The notes under the pieces: generated by a model | What the model was told of the DNA's origin: nothing | What the model saw: only the letters and a program-made list of their open reading frames with translations | Database searches by the model: none | Source of the DNA: Bacillus dicomae | Lineage (GTDB): Bacteria; Bacillota; Bacilli; Bacillales; Bacillaceae_G | Direction: 5' to 3' | Length of the DNA stretch: 64,000 nucleotides | Assembly (NCBI RefSeq): GCF_006494425.1 | Contig: NZ_VHIV01000001.1 | Span: forward strand, 682,001-746,000 | In this document: in pieces, positions 14,691 to 24,264 of the stretch | Layout: every line of letters starts with the position of its first letter | Numbering within the stretch: position 1 is the stretch's first letter | Program-made: the position numbers and the translations under genes

Positions 14691-16502
14691 TTATTTGACT
14701 TCTTTTACTTTTTGTAAATTAAAGTAGAATACAACACTATTAGTCGTATTATATACACCGTACTCGGTATGGTGGAGGTCTAAAATGTTTTTTACAATAG
14801 ATAATCCGAGACCAGTACCACCAGTATGACGGCTACGAGATGCATCTAAACGGTAGAAACGATCCCAAATTTTTTCAAGACTTTCTTCTGGGATAGGGTT
14901 TCCTGTGTTTTCAATTTCGATTTTTACTGTATCTTCCATTGCTATAACGGAGACTTGTATTTTTTCTCCTTCTGGCGTATAGCGAATTGCATTGCTAAGT
15001 AAGTTCACAACGACTTGCTCAATACGACTACGATTCGCTTTCACAAATATAGAAGAGTCTACATCTATGTTCACTTGTAAATGCTTTTCTTCCATGCTAA
15101 ATAATAACTTTGTATAGACTTGTTGAATCAATTCACCAATTGAGAATGTCGTCATATCTAGTTTGTACGTACCTGATTCTAATTTTGCTAATTCTAACAT
15201 TTCAACAATAAGTCTGTTCATGTTTTCTGTTTCTTCTAAAATAACATCTGTGTAATACGTCGTATCTTTACTAACGCCATCTTTAATCCCTTCTGCGAAA
15301 CTTCTAATGACACTGAGCGGTGTTTTTAATTCGTGTGATACACCGGAAATGAATTCTTTTCGCGTTTTCTCCAATTGACGTTCACGTTCAATATCTTGTT
15401 GTAATTTTGTATTGGCAACATTTAATCGATCGATTCGATCTTTTAAATTTACAGATAACGTATTAATACTACCGGAAAGTCCGCCAATTTCATCATCTGC
15501 TGTTACAGGTAATTTCTCGCTAAAATCAAAATTGGCCATTTTCTTTGTAACGCGATTAATTTTAATTAATGGTTTCACAATGATTTTTGAGTAGTAGAAG
15601 GATAACAAAATAATTACGAGAAATACGATGATTAAGGCATAGACATAATAATCTTTCAAAACGAGCATCGCTTCATTAACAGGTTGCAAAGATGCTATCG
15701 CAAAAGCATATTCTGTAATCTTTCCATTTTCCATAATAGGTTTTACAAAGATACTATTCTTTATATTCTCTCCGCTATCTATTATATAAGTGTTTAATTG
15801 CTGCGAGTTAGCAGTGCCATTTCTAATAAGCTCTGCAAAATATTGAACGGCTTGTAATGTTTCAATATCATTTGCAAGACGAACCTCGGCTTTCGATGGA
15901 AGCTGTAACTTAGATATAGTACCAGTAAATTCAATTTGAGTAACAGTTTTGTATCGGTTTGTAAGTCTATTTTTAGAAGGGTTACCATTAATAGATGAAA
16001 AATCTGAATTGGTGTATTCGTTTTGCCATCTATTATAATTTGTTGTCAATTTTATTGGTGTTATGGTTTTGTTTTGTAGCAAACCGACGACGTTTATCAC
16101 ATCGTCTTTTCTCAATCCTAAGTTTTCGAATTTCTTATATTCTTCGGGTGTTAAAAGGTTATTGAGCGGAATGGAATATGTTTCATTATCTTTAGGATTA
16201 AATACATCAATGTAGTAATTGTTGTCACTTTTAATAATGCCATTCGTATTTAAAAATTGCATGTCAGCATTTGTTTTATCATGAAATTCTTGTTTTAGTT
16301 TTCGAATTTCTTCATAACTTTTCCCACTTTTTTCGTACGTATCTACGAACTTCTCAAAAGCAGTTTGAACTGTTTTTACTTTTTTATTAATATAAAATTT
16401 CTCTAAAAATAGAGATTGTCCTAGAAAAAAAAGGAGGAATATGATTGTAAATAATGTTGATGTTAATAAAAATAGTTTAAAGACGATACTTCTGTTTTTC
16501 AC
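14691..16502 (-). CDS. membrane sensor histidine kinase with HAMP, no adjacent regulator
   Basis: A 603-residue kinase. TM1 (about 8-33) and TM2 (about 287-306) bracket a large extracytoplasmic sensor domain of 250 residues. HAMP (about 307-360), HisKA with H390 in SHELKTPLSVIRSFAEG, and HATPase_c with N504, NTGNPIPE at about 532 and GGTGLGL at 561-567 follow; all catalytic motifs are intact. The start is GTG four bases after AGAGGTGA. The neighbours are deoD and the recombinase; the response regulator that such a kinase needs is not adjacent. No clear terminator follows, so transcription may continue into the recombinase gene about 100 bases on. Confidence 0.88.
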   Translation of the reverse strand: MKNRSIVFKLFLLTSTLFTIIFLLFFLGQSLFLEKFYINKKVKTVQTAFEKFVDTYEKSGKSYEEIRKLKQEFHDKTNADMQFLNTNGIIKSDNNYYIDVFNPKDNETYSIPLNNLLTPEEYKKFENLGLRKDDVINVVGLLQNKTITPIKLTTNYNRWQNEYTNSDFSSINGNPSKNRLTNRYKTVTQIEFTGTISKLQLPSKAEVRLANDIETLQAVQYFAELIRNGTANSQQLNTYIIDSGENIKNSIFVKPIMENGKITEYAFAIASLQPVNEAMLVLKDYYVYALIIVFLVIILLSFYYSKIIVKPLIKINRVTKKMANFDFSEKLPVTADDEIGGLSGSINTLSVNLKDRIDRLNVANTKLQQDIERERQLEKTRKEFISGVSHELKTPLSVIRSFAEGIKDGVSKDTTYYTDVILEETENMNRLIVEMLELAKLESGTYKLDMTTFSIGELIQQVYTKLLFSMEEKHLQVNIDVDSSIFVKANRSRIEQVVVNLLSNAIRYTPEGEKIQVSVIAMEDTVKIEIENTGNPIPEESLEKIWDRFYRLDASRSRHTGGTGLGLSIVKNILDLHHTEYGVYNTTNSVVFYFNLQKVKEVK

Positions 16503-16618
16503 TGCGTCACCTCTTGTGAGAAATACTGTAAATGATTACTTTATTATAACAAACGTTACAAAAAAGTAGAGGAGAAAATCTGTCTCTTCTGGAAGTAGTT
16601 TTTAATAAAAAGTCACAT

Positions 16619-16650
16619 AAAAAGAACTCGACAGGCGTATGACGAGTTCT
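16619..16650 (-). terminator. terminator of deoD
   Basis: AGAACTCG pairs with CGAGTTCT; the minus-strand reading ends in TTTTT. Confidence 0.8.
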
Positions 16651-16658
16651 CGAATGTA

Positions 16659-17366
16659 TTATTGTTGAATTGCTGCATCTAAAGCGATTTCAATCATTTC
16701 GTTAAATGTAGTTTGACGTTCTTCAGATGTTGTTTCTTCACCAGTGAAAATATGATCGCTTACTGTTAATACAGATAACGCATTTACACCGTATTTCGCT
16801 GCTAATGTGTAAAGAGCAGTTGTTTCCATCTCTACTGCTAATACACCGTAATCTCCAAGTTTTTTAACCATGTCCATGCTTTCGCGGTAAAATACGTCTG
16901 CTGTTAAAACGTTACCAACACGAACGTGTAAGCCTTTTTCAGTTCCAGCATCGTAAGCTTTCTTTAAAAGGTCGAAGTTTGCAGCTGGTGCAAAATCAAA
17001 ACCTGGGAATGTTAAACGGTTCATATTAGAATCCGTACAAGCTGTCATTGCAATAATAACGTCACGTACTTTTACGTCCTTTTGAATGGCACCGCAAGTT
17101 CCAACACGAATTAAGTTTTTAACTCCGTAGCTTTGGATTAATTCGTTTACATAAATAGAAATAGAAGGAACACCCATACCTGTACCTTGAACAGATACAC
17201 GTTTTCCTTTATAAGTTCCAGTGAAACCTAACATACCACGCACGTTATTATAGCAAGTAACATCCTCTAAAAATGTTTCAGCAATATATTTTGCACGTAA
17301 TGGATCACCAGGTAATAGAATAGATTCAGCGATTTCGCCTTGTTTTGCTTCAATATGTACACTCAT
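16659..17366 (-). CDS. deoD: purine nucleoside phosphorylase DeoD
   Basis: Cytosolic hexameric phosphorylase that splits purine (deoxy)nucleosides with phosphate into base and (deoxy)ribose-1-phosphate. At 235 residues it matches the trimer-of-dimers DeoD type. The catalytic and binding residues line up without gaps: H4, G20-D-P-L-R24, R43, R87, E179-M-E181 and D204 in [15 protein letters not shown] precedes the ATG. It has its own promoter with a short palindrome at the start of the transcript and its own terminator. Confidence 0.97.
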
Positions 17367-17386
17367 GAAAAGTCCTCCTTATAATG

Positions 17387-17418
17387 TATTGATAGAAATC
17401 AATATCATTTGCATTATA
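17387..17418 (-). promoter_or_regulatory. deoD promoter with start-site palindrome
   Basis: A perfect TATAAT (minus strand, 17413-17418) lies upstream of a TATTGAT/ATCAATA inverted repeat (17387-17404, 4-base loop) that begins right at the expected transcript start. It could be an operator or a 5' hairpin; the -35 element is weak. Confidence 0.4.
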
Positions 17419-17557
17419 CACTATGAATCCTTTCAATTAAAATCTTTTTTATCCTTTGTAATATGTGCAAAACAGAAGGATTTCATAAATTATAATCTAG
17501 AATATATATGTAAGAAGTTTTGTATGAACAGAGACTATAAAAATGGTAGGTGATGTT

Positions 17558-18331
17558 TTGAAAAATCTTGTCATTGGACTCGTTGCTTTGCTATTTGTTG
17601 TAGTAGGTGGATTTTACATAAAAAAGTATCAGGAAACTACAGAGACTGTAGGTGATGTTCAGGAAGTGAAATGGGATGTGTCAAATGGAAAAGGAAATGA
17701 GAAAGTAGATATTTCGTTTCAATTATTAAATAATAAAAATAACGAAGTTCGTGGTGTGAATGATCAAATTCGGGCAGTTATTGTAGACGGAAAGTTAAAA
17801 CATGTACAACAAATGAAACCTACATTTGCAGGGAGTGGATCATATAAGGTATCTTCCAAAATAGCGAAAGATGAAGGATATACAATATTTTTATATGAAG
17901 ACAAAAACAAGTCTGTGAACTCATTTGCGAAGAAAGATTTTGGGAAAGAAATAGACGAGAAAAATAAGAAAAAAGTAAAATTTCCAATTGATAATGTACT
18001 TACAAAAAAAATAGGGGAATATGAAGTTTCTCTTTTATTTGGTGCATTGCATCCGAATGAGCCAGTGACTTTAACATTTCAATTCCAAGCAAAAAAGGGT
18101 GAGAAATTGAAATTACATTCAGAGAGAGGAGAAATTGAGGCGCTCTATATCGTGGATGAAACGAGAGAAAACTTTTTATATGCAATACCTGTTGATACAG
18201 ATGAGCAATTACAATATCGCATTACATTTCCTGCCGAAGGAACGTATAAAATATGGGGAGATTTCTATATAAATGGAAAGAAATATGAAAAAGAATTTAT
18301 TGTACAAGTTCAAAAAAGAAAAAACAGCTAA
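17558..18331 (+). CDS. membrane-anchored or secreted protein, function unknown
   Basis: A 257-residue protein with an N-terminal hydrophobic helix (about 4-23) and a mostly beta-rich extracytoplasmic portion. The last 100 residues (LTFQFQAKKGEKLKL and GTYKIWGDFYINGKKYE) resemble the immunoglobulin-like YtkA/FixH fold, and an earlier segment may be a related domain. There is no lipobox cysteine. The TTG is chosen because AGGTGATG sits just upstream; an ATG five codons earlier has no ribosome binding site. It is convergent with mprF and shares its terminator. The YtkA-like assignment is tentative. Confidence 0.7.
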   Translation: MKNLVIGLVALLFVVVGGFYIKKYQETTETVGDVQEVKWDVSNGKGNEKVDISFQLLNNKNNEVRGVNDQIRAVIVDGKLKHVQQMKPTFAGSGSYKVSSKIAKDEGYTIFLYEDKNKSVNSFAKKDFGKEIDEKNKKKVKFPIDNVLTKKIGEYEVSLLFGALHPNEPVTLTFQFQAKKGEKLKLHSERGEIEALYIVDETRENFLYAIPVDTDEQLQYRITFPAEGTYKIWGDFYINGKKYEKEFIVQVQKRKNS

Positions 18332-18347
18332 ATATTTAGCTGTTTTT
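18319..18347. terminator. bidirectional terminator shared with mprF
   Basis: A perfect palindrome of 28 bases centred on AAATATTT with AAAAACAGCT / AGCTGTTTTT arms overlaps the stop codons of both converging genes. Confidence 0.92.
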
Positions 18348-20918
18348 TCTTTTTCCTATTAATTTTGTTACAGAGAGCATTGTAATTGGTAAAGAGTGAT
18401 TCTTTCTAAATGCTAAATATTTACCGCTCCATGCTGGCTTATATTTTTCTTTAAAATGTCGTAACCCGCTGAAACTATATGTATAACGAACATTATTAAA
18501 GATGGCAGCAGCAACCCGTTCAGACCAGAAAGATTGTGTCGATAAGCCTACATTTGAAAGTGGTGCCATACCAATATTAAAGGAATGGTATTCATTTTCT
18601 TTTGCCCAATGGAATAGGTGGATAAAAATTGCATCCATAATGCCGCTAGGTGCATCTGGATAATACCGCATTAAATCAACAGACAATGATCCATCTTGAT
18701 ATACGGGCATAAATGTTGTAAATGCGATGATTTTTCCATCCGCATCAGATAATGTAGCGATAGGTGCTCGGTTAATATATTCACGATCAAAATATCCGAG
18801 TGAAAAACCTTTCTCTTTTTTACCGCCGAGCCAAGCATCTGAAACCTTTTTTAACTCTTCATATAGTTCAACTGAGAACGGTGGCTGGTGAATAGAGAAT
18901 GTATAGCCTTCTCTTTCAAAACGGTTGAAAGTCGCTCGCATACCGGCGCGTTTTTTTCCTGTTATTGTAAATGTGTTCAAATCAACGACAGCTTCTTCAC
19001 CAAGTTTAAAGAAGTTATAACCAAAATCATGATATAAACTCATCCATTTACTTTCGATTTGGTAGAATACACAAATGTATCCAAATCGATCAGCTTCAGC
19101 TAAAAATTCTTGTAACACAGTACGGTAGGAGGAAGGGTCACCAATTGGATCACCTAGTACAACAAGACGTTTTCCAGTTATAGAGAAGAGAAGGAGCGCT
19201 TTCCCATCACTACTGAAGAAGAATTGTTTATCACCTAAAAACCCTAAATGACTAAGTACATTTCCGTCATGTTCCTCTAAAAAGTTTTGCAATCTTTTAT
19301 CATTAGCTGGTTGCCCGGGAAATTCATTTCGATAACGATTGGCAATGAGTGAGCCAATCAGTAAAAAAGTAGGAACGAAAAAGGCAGCTGCTAATGCACT
19401 TCGTTTCACTTGCGTAATATTACGAACGACAAAATCAGGTTTAAAAGCTTCTTTTGCACCTGCAAATAAAATACCTAAGTTTTTATATAAATATAAAGTT
19501 ATAAGTAAGAATATAAAAACTTTTACAATATCAGAAAGTGAGACTTCCATTTTCTCGCGTACAAATCTTTTGCGAAGCATATATAATACAGCGAGTACGA
19601 TTAATAAAATAAATGTTTCTTCAATATCAATTCCTTTTAGCGTATTAAAGATGGCTGCTCCGATTAAAGAAATAATCGTCATATAGTAAGAACGCTTTGT
19701 TCCATAATATATCCCTCTTGAAAGGATTAGGAGGAGAATACCAAATGTTAGTGATAAGCTAAAAGAAAATTGAATAAGATGTTTTGGAGCTAGAATATGT
19801 AAGGCGTGTGCCCTGTTTATACTTGTTGGTAGAATGGTTGATAAAATAACCATTAGTCCAGCAAATACTGTTAAAGCAGCAGATGCCCATGAACCAAGCT
19901 TTCCGAGAAAGTCACGCTGCAAAGTCCATATAACACCAGTTGTTTCTAATGCAGGCGCAATAAAAGGTTTATCTTCAAACTTTTTAATGGCCACACCTGT
20001 CATTTCAAAAGCTGCAAAAATAAGACCAAGGCAGAAAGGTAAAATGTAATAGACGAGGCGATATAATAACATTGCAGGTAGTAATACGCCTGTATCAATG
20101 CCGTACTGTCCGAGTCCAGTTAAAAAGACAAGATCAAATGAACCAAGTCCACCAGGCACAAGACTAACGACGCCAGCTAAAGCAGCAATTACATACACAC
20201 CTAAAAACTTTTGGAATTCGATATCGATGCCAAATAATATTAATATGACGTACATAACAATACCAGCAGATACCCACTCAACTAATGAAACTAATGAGTA
20301 TAAAACAGTTGGATTTTTCTCTTCTCCTTCTTCTTGTCCTTCGATTTGCTTTGTTTTTCTATTTTTTAGTTTAGAAAAACCAATATATATAGGGACGAAA
20401 AGAGCGAAAAAGATAAGAACAGGCCATAGCCACGGTTTTTCATGCAATATAAAACTTGTGTCTAATATTCCGATAAGACCGAGGAATGAAAGAATTGCGA
20501 GTCCGTTAATAAAAGCAGTTGTCATCCAGGCGATACTTTTAATAAGCTTGCCATTTTCTTTTATGTATGGACGATAAAGCATTGTGCGTACACCCGCCCC
20601 AACGAGACCACCAAATCCGATAAATCCATTTAAAGTATTAGCAATCCATGAGATGCGGAAAATCTTTTGGACTGGTATATCAGCTTTTAAATAACGAAGC
20701 ATAACGTAGTCATAAAAGAACATTGTTGATACTGCAAACGCGCCAAGTGTAATTGCTAAAAAGACTCCTCCGGTTGGAATGTTTTTAATTGTATTGATTG
20801 CTTCTAAAAAAGAAATACCTGCTAATTCTTTTTTAGCTTGAAAGAATACAATTGTTAATACAACAAATGGGAAGATAAATTTCCCGATTTGTAAGAAACG
20901 TTTCCATGAAAACGACAT
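18336..20918 (-). CDS. mprF: phosphatidylglycerol lysyltransferase/flippase MprF
   Basis: An 860-residue bifunctional membrane protein. The N-terminal two thirds contain about 13-14 hydrophobic helices (flippase and lysyltransferase membrane domain, including SLVPGGLGSFDLVF). The C-terminal cytosolic DUF2156/GNAT-like domain (about 530-850) transfers lysine or alanine from aminoacyl-tRNA to phosphatidylglycerol, reducing the negative charge of the membrane and giving resistance to cationic peptides. The ATG is preceded by AAGGAGAG at eight bases; the longer frame carries 20 extra codons without a ribosome binding site. It is a single gene, divergent from the next one. Confidence 0.95.
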   Translation of the reverse strand: MSFSWKRFLQIGKFIFPFVVLTIVFFQAKKELAGISFLEAINTIKNIPTGGVFLAITLGAFAVSTMFFYDYVMLRYLKADIPVQKIFRISWIANTLNGFIGFGGLVGAGVRTMLYRPYIKENGKLIKSIAWMTTAFINGLAILSFLGLIGILDTSFILHEKPWLWPVLIFFALFVPIYIGFSKLKNRKTKQIEGQEEGEEKNPTVLYSLVSLVEWVSAGIVMYVILILFGIDIEFQKFLGVYVIAALAGVVSLVPGGLGSFDLVFLTGLGQYGIDTGVLLPAMLLYRLVYYILPFCLGLIFAAFEMTGVAIKKFEDKPFIAPALETTGVIWTLQRDFLGKLGSWASAALTVFAGLMVILSTILPTSINRAHALHILAPKHLIQFSFSLSLTFGILLLILSRGIYYGTKRSYYMTIISLIGAAIFNTLKGIDIEETFILLIVLAVLYMLRKRFVREKMEVSLSDIVKVFIFLLITLYLYKNLGILFAGAKEAFKPDFVVRNITQVKRSALAAAFFVPTFLLIGSLIANRYRNEFPGQPANDKRLQNFLEEHDGNVLSHLGFLGDKQFFFSSDGKALLLFSITGKRLVVLGDPIGDPSSYRTVLQEFLAEADRFGYICVFYQIESKWMSLYHDFGYNFFKLGEEAVVDLNTFTITGKKRAGMRATFNRFEREGYTFSIHQPPFSVELYEELKKVSDAWLGGKKEKGFSLGYFDREYINRAPIATLSDADGKIIAFTTFMPVYQDGSLSVDLMRYYPDAPSGIMDAIFIHLFHWAKENEYHSFNIGMAPLSNVGLSTQSFWSERVAAAIFNNVRYTYSFSGLRHFKEKYKPAWSGKYLAFRKNHSLPITMLSVTKLIGKRKNS

Positions 20919-21104
20919 AAATACAACTCTCCTTGTATAAGAAAACTGAGACAATAATATTATTATGACAAACTTCAAGAAAAATAAAAAGGTAAATTCC
21001 TGTATAAGGAAGCTATTTTTTATAAGATGTATATTTAAAAGAGTATTTCGTTTGTCAGAAAATTAAGTTAAAATAAATTGAAAGAGGGAAGAGAGGGGAA
21101 GTAG

Positions 21105-21494
21105 ATGATTATAATAGGTTATGCGGGATACGAGTTAGAGAAAGCAAAACCTAATACATCAGAAGATTTTTTTAATAGATCTGAAGTGACATATATATTA
21201 AATGATAAAGAGAGAACGTTTTCTGTTTTATACGTTCGGTATTTTGAAGAAGTTTTACAAGAAATTACTCCTTTTGAAGGAAATCCAGTATGTAAAATAG
21301 AAGAACAAGACATATATTTACGGGATATTGTAGCGATATGTTGTTTATTGAAAGAGAATGAGCTTCGCATGCAAAAACGTTTGTATTTAAATAATATAGA
21401 AGAATTCCAACAATATTTTGATGAGGGAATAGTGGTGAAAGTACAAGAAATATTGGCTAAATTACATAAAAATAAAAGAGCAGAAATAGCGTGA
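21105..21494 (+). CDS. conserved protein of unknown function
   Basis: A 129-residue soluble protein without signal peptide or membrane helix. The sequence is acidic and mixed alpha/beta (VTYILNDKERTFSVLYVRYFEE), with two adjacent cysteines near residue 79. The ATG has AGAGGGG six bases upstream. It lies 21 bases before ypuI with no terminator between, so they probably form an operon. I do not recognise the family; B. subtilis has no gene at this place between ypuI and the genes upstream. Confidence 0.7.
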   Translation: MIIIGYAGYELEKAKPNTSEDFFNRSEVTYILNDKERTFSVLYVRYFEEVLQEITPFEGNPVCKIEEQDIYLRDIVAICCLLKENELRMQKRLYLNNIEEFQQYFDEGIVVKVQEILAKLHKNKRAEIA

Positions 21495-21515
21495 AATGGC
21501 AAAGGAGAGGGAAAA

Positions 21516-22007
21516 ATGTCTAATCTAATGGTTGAAAATCAAACAGAACAAGTTTCTATGTTTTTAGAAGATGTTATTACTTTGATAACCAATTATGTAA
21601 ATTATCATACGTTACCTTCTTTATTAGAAGAGACACCAGCAGGGAATGAACAATATTACAAAGGGTTATTAGCATCAATAAGACGTCTTCTCGTTTTTTG
21701 TGAAGAAGGGCATGATGCATGTTTTGTTTTGTTAAATAGCCAGCCATTTCGAAAAACAGCAGCTGAAAAAATTTTATATAAAATTTATCATCAAGTAATT
21801 GCAGAGTTTTTTTCACCAAAGAGTGATCTTTGGTATGAAAATAGCCGGTCCGCCTATACAGGGAAAAATTCCATCGTTTTTCAACAAACGCCACCTGCAT
21901 CTATAGAGCAAGTGACGAAGAGTTTAGAAGGTAAATTTCAATTGATGCGTGAAGAACTAGAATATTATGAGACGGATTACCAAACAAAGATGTTACACAA
22001 ATATTAA
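21516..22007 (+). CDS. ypuI: YpuI-like DUF3907 family protein
   Basis: A 163-residue soluble helical protein matching the DUF3907 family (B. subtilis YpuI) in sequence style (PFRKTAAEKILYKIY, LWYENSRSAYTGKNSI) and in position just upstream of dacB. The function is unknown. The ATG lies behind GGAGAGGG. It ends in a good terminator, which separates it from the superoxide dismutase gene that has been inserted here relative to B. subtilis. Confidence 0.82.
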   Translation: MSNLMVENQTEQVSMFLEDVITLITNYVNYHTLPSLLEETPAGNEQYYKGLLASIRRLLVFCEEGHDACFVLLNSQPFRKTAAEKILYKIYHQVIAEFFSPKSDLWYENSRSAYTGKNSIVFQQTPPASIEQVTKSLEGKFQLMREELEYYETDYQTKMLHKY

Positions 22008-22012
22008 TTGCG

Positions 22013-22044
22013 AAAAAAGAAGCTAAGGAGAGTTAGCTTCTTTT
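22013..22044 (+). terminator. terminator of ypuI
   Basis: GAAGCTAA pairs with TTAGCTTC, extended by A/T pairs, and is followed by TTTTCCTTTT. Confidence 0.85.
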
Positions 22045-22113
22045 CCTTTTGTACAGTTATATAAGAGATTTCCTTTGAATATATTTAAGGGGATAGCATT
22101 AAGGAGGTGTAAC

Positions 22114-23028
22114 ATGAGTCAACAAGGTGTATTTACAGATTACTTTCATGAAGTAGAAAGCTGGTGTGAAAGTGTTCTTCACGTATTAGATAGCCGCGCA
22201 GTGGAAGTGTATGATGTCCATATGCTTGCTTATAAAATTCAAACGTTATTAGAGCGTATGAAAGAGCATGAGTACGACACAGATGCAGAATTTATGTACG
22301 AAATAAGTGATGATGTAGAACATATTCAGCATCATTTGCAGGAAGTATTCGTGCAGGGAGAAGAGGAATATGAACTAAATGAAAGAGGGGATGGTGAACG
22401 AGCTGTTCCAATTGGAGGGCATACACTTCCGCCATTACCTTATCCGTATAATGCGTTAGAACCGTATATTTCTAGAGAAATTATGATGTTACACCATGAT
22501 AAACATCATCGCAGTTACGTGGAAGGATTAAATAAGGCTGAGAAGATGATGGAAGAAGCAAGAAAAACAAATCAATTTGATTTAATTAAGCATTGGGAGA
22601 GAGAAGCGGCTTTTCATGGATCAGGTCATTACTTACACACGATATTTTGGAATAACATGAAAAAAGAGGGTGGAGGAAGTCCAAGAGGGGCTCTTTCACA
22701 CCGGATTGAACAAGATTTTGGGAGTTTTTTACGTTTTCAAAAACATTTCACCGAAGCAGCCTCTAAAGTGGAAGGATCAGGATGGGCGATTCTCGTTTGG
22801 GTGCCACGATCGGGAAGATTAGAAATTTTGCAGAGTACACTTCATCAATTATTTACACAATGGGATACGATACCGCTCCTTGTACTAGATGTGTGGGAAC
22901 ATGCGTATTATTTACAATACCAAAATCGTAAAGATGAATATATTAAAAACTGGTGGAATGTAGTAAATTGGCCTGATGTTGAAAAAAGATTTGAAAGTGC
23001 GAAACAAATTGAATGGACACCGTATTAG
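22114..23028 (+). CDS. sod15: Fe/Mn superoxide dismutase with N-terminal extension (Sod15 type)
   Basis: Dismutes superoxide to O2 and H2O2. The 304-residue protein has an extra acidic helical domain of about 100 residues before a standard Fe/Mn SOD domain (about 103-304). All four metal ligands are present: H127 (MLHHDKHH), H175 (HYLHTIFW), D259 and H263 (LDVWEHAYY). The usual Asn before the second ligand is Leu. Bacillus anthracis has four SODs, one of which, Sod15, has this long form; the symbol rests on that resemblance and on gene neighbourhood. There is no signal peptide. The ATG lies four bases after AAGGAGGTG; 13 further upstream codons are excluded. Confidence 0.87.
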   Translation: MSQQGVFTDYFHEVESWCESVLHVLDSRAVEVYDVHMLAYKIQTLLERMKEHEYDTDAEFMYEISDDVEHIQHHLQEVFVQGEEEYELNERGDGERAVPIGGHTLPPLPYPYNALEPYISREIMMLHHDKHHRSYVEGLNKAEKMMEEARKTNQFDLIKHWEREAAFHGSGHYLHTIFWNNMKKEGGGSPRGALSHRIEQDFGSFLRFQKHFTEAASKVEGSGWAILVWVPRSGRLEILQSTLHQLFTQWDTIPLLVLDVWEHAYYLQYQNRKDEYIKNWWNVVNWPDVEKRFESAKQIEWTPY

Positions 23029-23052
23029 ACGCAGGTTCTCTGCGTCTTTTTT
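23027..23052 (+). terminator. terminator of superoxide dismutase gene
   Basis: AGACGCA pairs with TGCGTCT, followed by TTTTTT. Confidence 0.85.
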
Positions 23053-23076
23053 ATTGGAAGGAGAAGGAGATTTCGT

Positions 23077-23104
23077 TCATATTTTAAAAGGCCAAGCATA
23101 CACT
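23077..23104 (+). promoter_or_regulatory. candidate sigma-E promoter of dacB-spmA-spmB
   Basis: TTCATATT and CATACACT, 13 bases apart, match the mother-cell sigma-E consensus (ATATT, then CATACAnT), with the start expected about 30 bases before the dacB ATG. The B. subtilis dacB operon is sigma-E dependent. Confidence 0.6.
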
Positions 23105-23139
23105 TGTACAAAAAGTGCCAAAAGGACGTGGGGGGAAAT

Positions 23140-24264
23140 ATGAGACGAATTTGTGTAATCATTACGCTTCTTATTATGTACGCAAGCGTTATGCCGATTC
23201 CTACATATGCAAAGATGAACAGTAATGTCAGTGCTCGAAATGCTGTATTAATGGAGCAACAGTCAGGTCGTGTATTATACGGAAAAGCAGAACATGAGCC
23301 ACAAAAAATTGCTAGTATAACAAAAATTATGACAGCCTTGTTAGCTGCTGAATCAGGAAAAATGAAAGAAATGGTATCGGTTAGTAATGAAGCAGTGAGA
23401 GTAGAAGGATCAGCAATTTATTTAAAGCCTGGACAGAAAGTGAAGTTAGAGGATTTAGTATACGGACTCATGCTTAGATCTGGTAATGATGCAGCACAAG
23501 TAATTGCTGAAAATGTAGGAGGGAGTATAGAAGGGTTCGTATATTTAATGAATGAAAAGGCGAAACAAATTGGAATGAAAGATACTCACTTTTCAAACCC
23601 GCATGGTTTAGATGGAGATGGATCACATTATTCGTCGGCTTATGATATGGCACTTTTAACGAAATATGCAATGGGGAACGAGACGTTTAAGAAGATTTTT
23701 GGAACAAAAACATATAAATCAGATTCGTGGGATTATCCGTGGAAAAACAAACATAAACTCGTGACGTCGTATTATGAATTTGCAACAGGAGGAAAAACAG
23801 GTTTTACGAAGAAAGCAGGACGGACGCTTGTTACAACGGCATCAAAGGATGGACTAGATTTAATTGTCGTAACTTTGAGTGCTTCTAGTGATTGGGACGA
23901 TCATATGAATTTATTTGATAAAGGTTTTAAACATTTCAAGCAAACGAACGTTGTAGGACAAGGAGCTCTTGCTGACATAACTGAAACGAAATATGCCAAT
24001 CATGTTTATACGAAAAATAGTTTTGCGGTGCCTTTAACTGAGCAGGAAAGAAAGAATGTCGTATTAAAAGTTGAACTCGATAAAAGTGCAAAACTTAAGG
24101 ATGGAGTAAAGGTTGGAAAGACAGAAATTTATGTTGGCAATGAGAAAGTTGGAGAACGGAATTTATTTTATAGTAAACGGAAGTTAGTGGCTACAACGGG
24201 CATGTACTGGAATAACGTGAAAGAAATTTTTTCTTATATGATAGGTGTTGGTATCGATGGTTAA
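23140..24264 (+). CDS. dacB: sporulation D-alanyl-D-alanine carboxypeptidase (PBP5*)
   Basis: A 374-residue low-molecular-weight penicillin-binding protein that trims peptide stems to set the crosslinking of spore cortex. It has a signal peptide (about 1-25 ending PTYAK), SxxK at S59-I-T-K62, SGN at 114-116 and KTG at 219-221, then a beta-rich C-terminal domain and an amphipathic tail (YWNNVKEIFSYMIG) that probably anchors it to the membrane. The ATG lies behind GGGGGG; 12 upstream codons are excluded. It is the first gene of the dacB-spmA-spmB operon, overlapping spmA by eight bases, as in B. subtilis. Confidence 0.95.
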   Translation: MRRICVIITLLIMYASVMPIPTYAKMNSNVSARNAVLMEQQSGRVLYGKAEHEPQKIASITKIMTALLAAESGKMKEMVSVSNEAVRVEGSAIYLKPGQKVKLEDLVYGLMLRSGNDAAQVIAENVGGSIEGFVYLMNEKAKQIGMKDTHFSNPHGLDGDGSHYSSAYDMALLTKYAMGNETFKKIFGTKTYKSDSWDYPWKNKHKLVTSYYEFATGGKTGFTKKAGRTLVTTASKDGLDLIVVTLSASSDWDDHMNLFDKGFKHFKQTNVVGQGALADITETKYANHVYTKNSFAVPLTEQERKNVVLKVELDKSAKLKDGVKVGKTEIYVGNEKVGERNLFYSKRKLVATTGMYWNNVKEIFSYMIGVGIDG

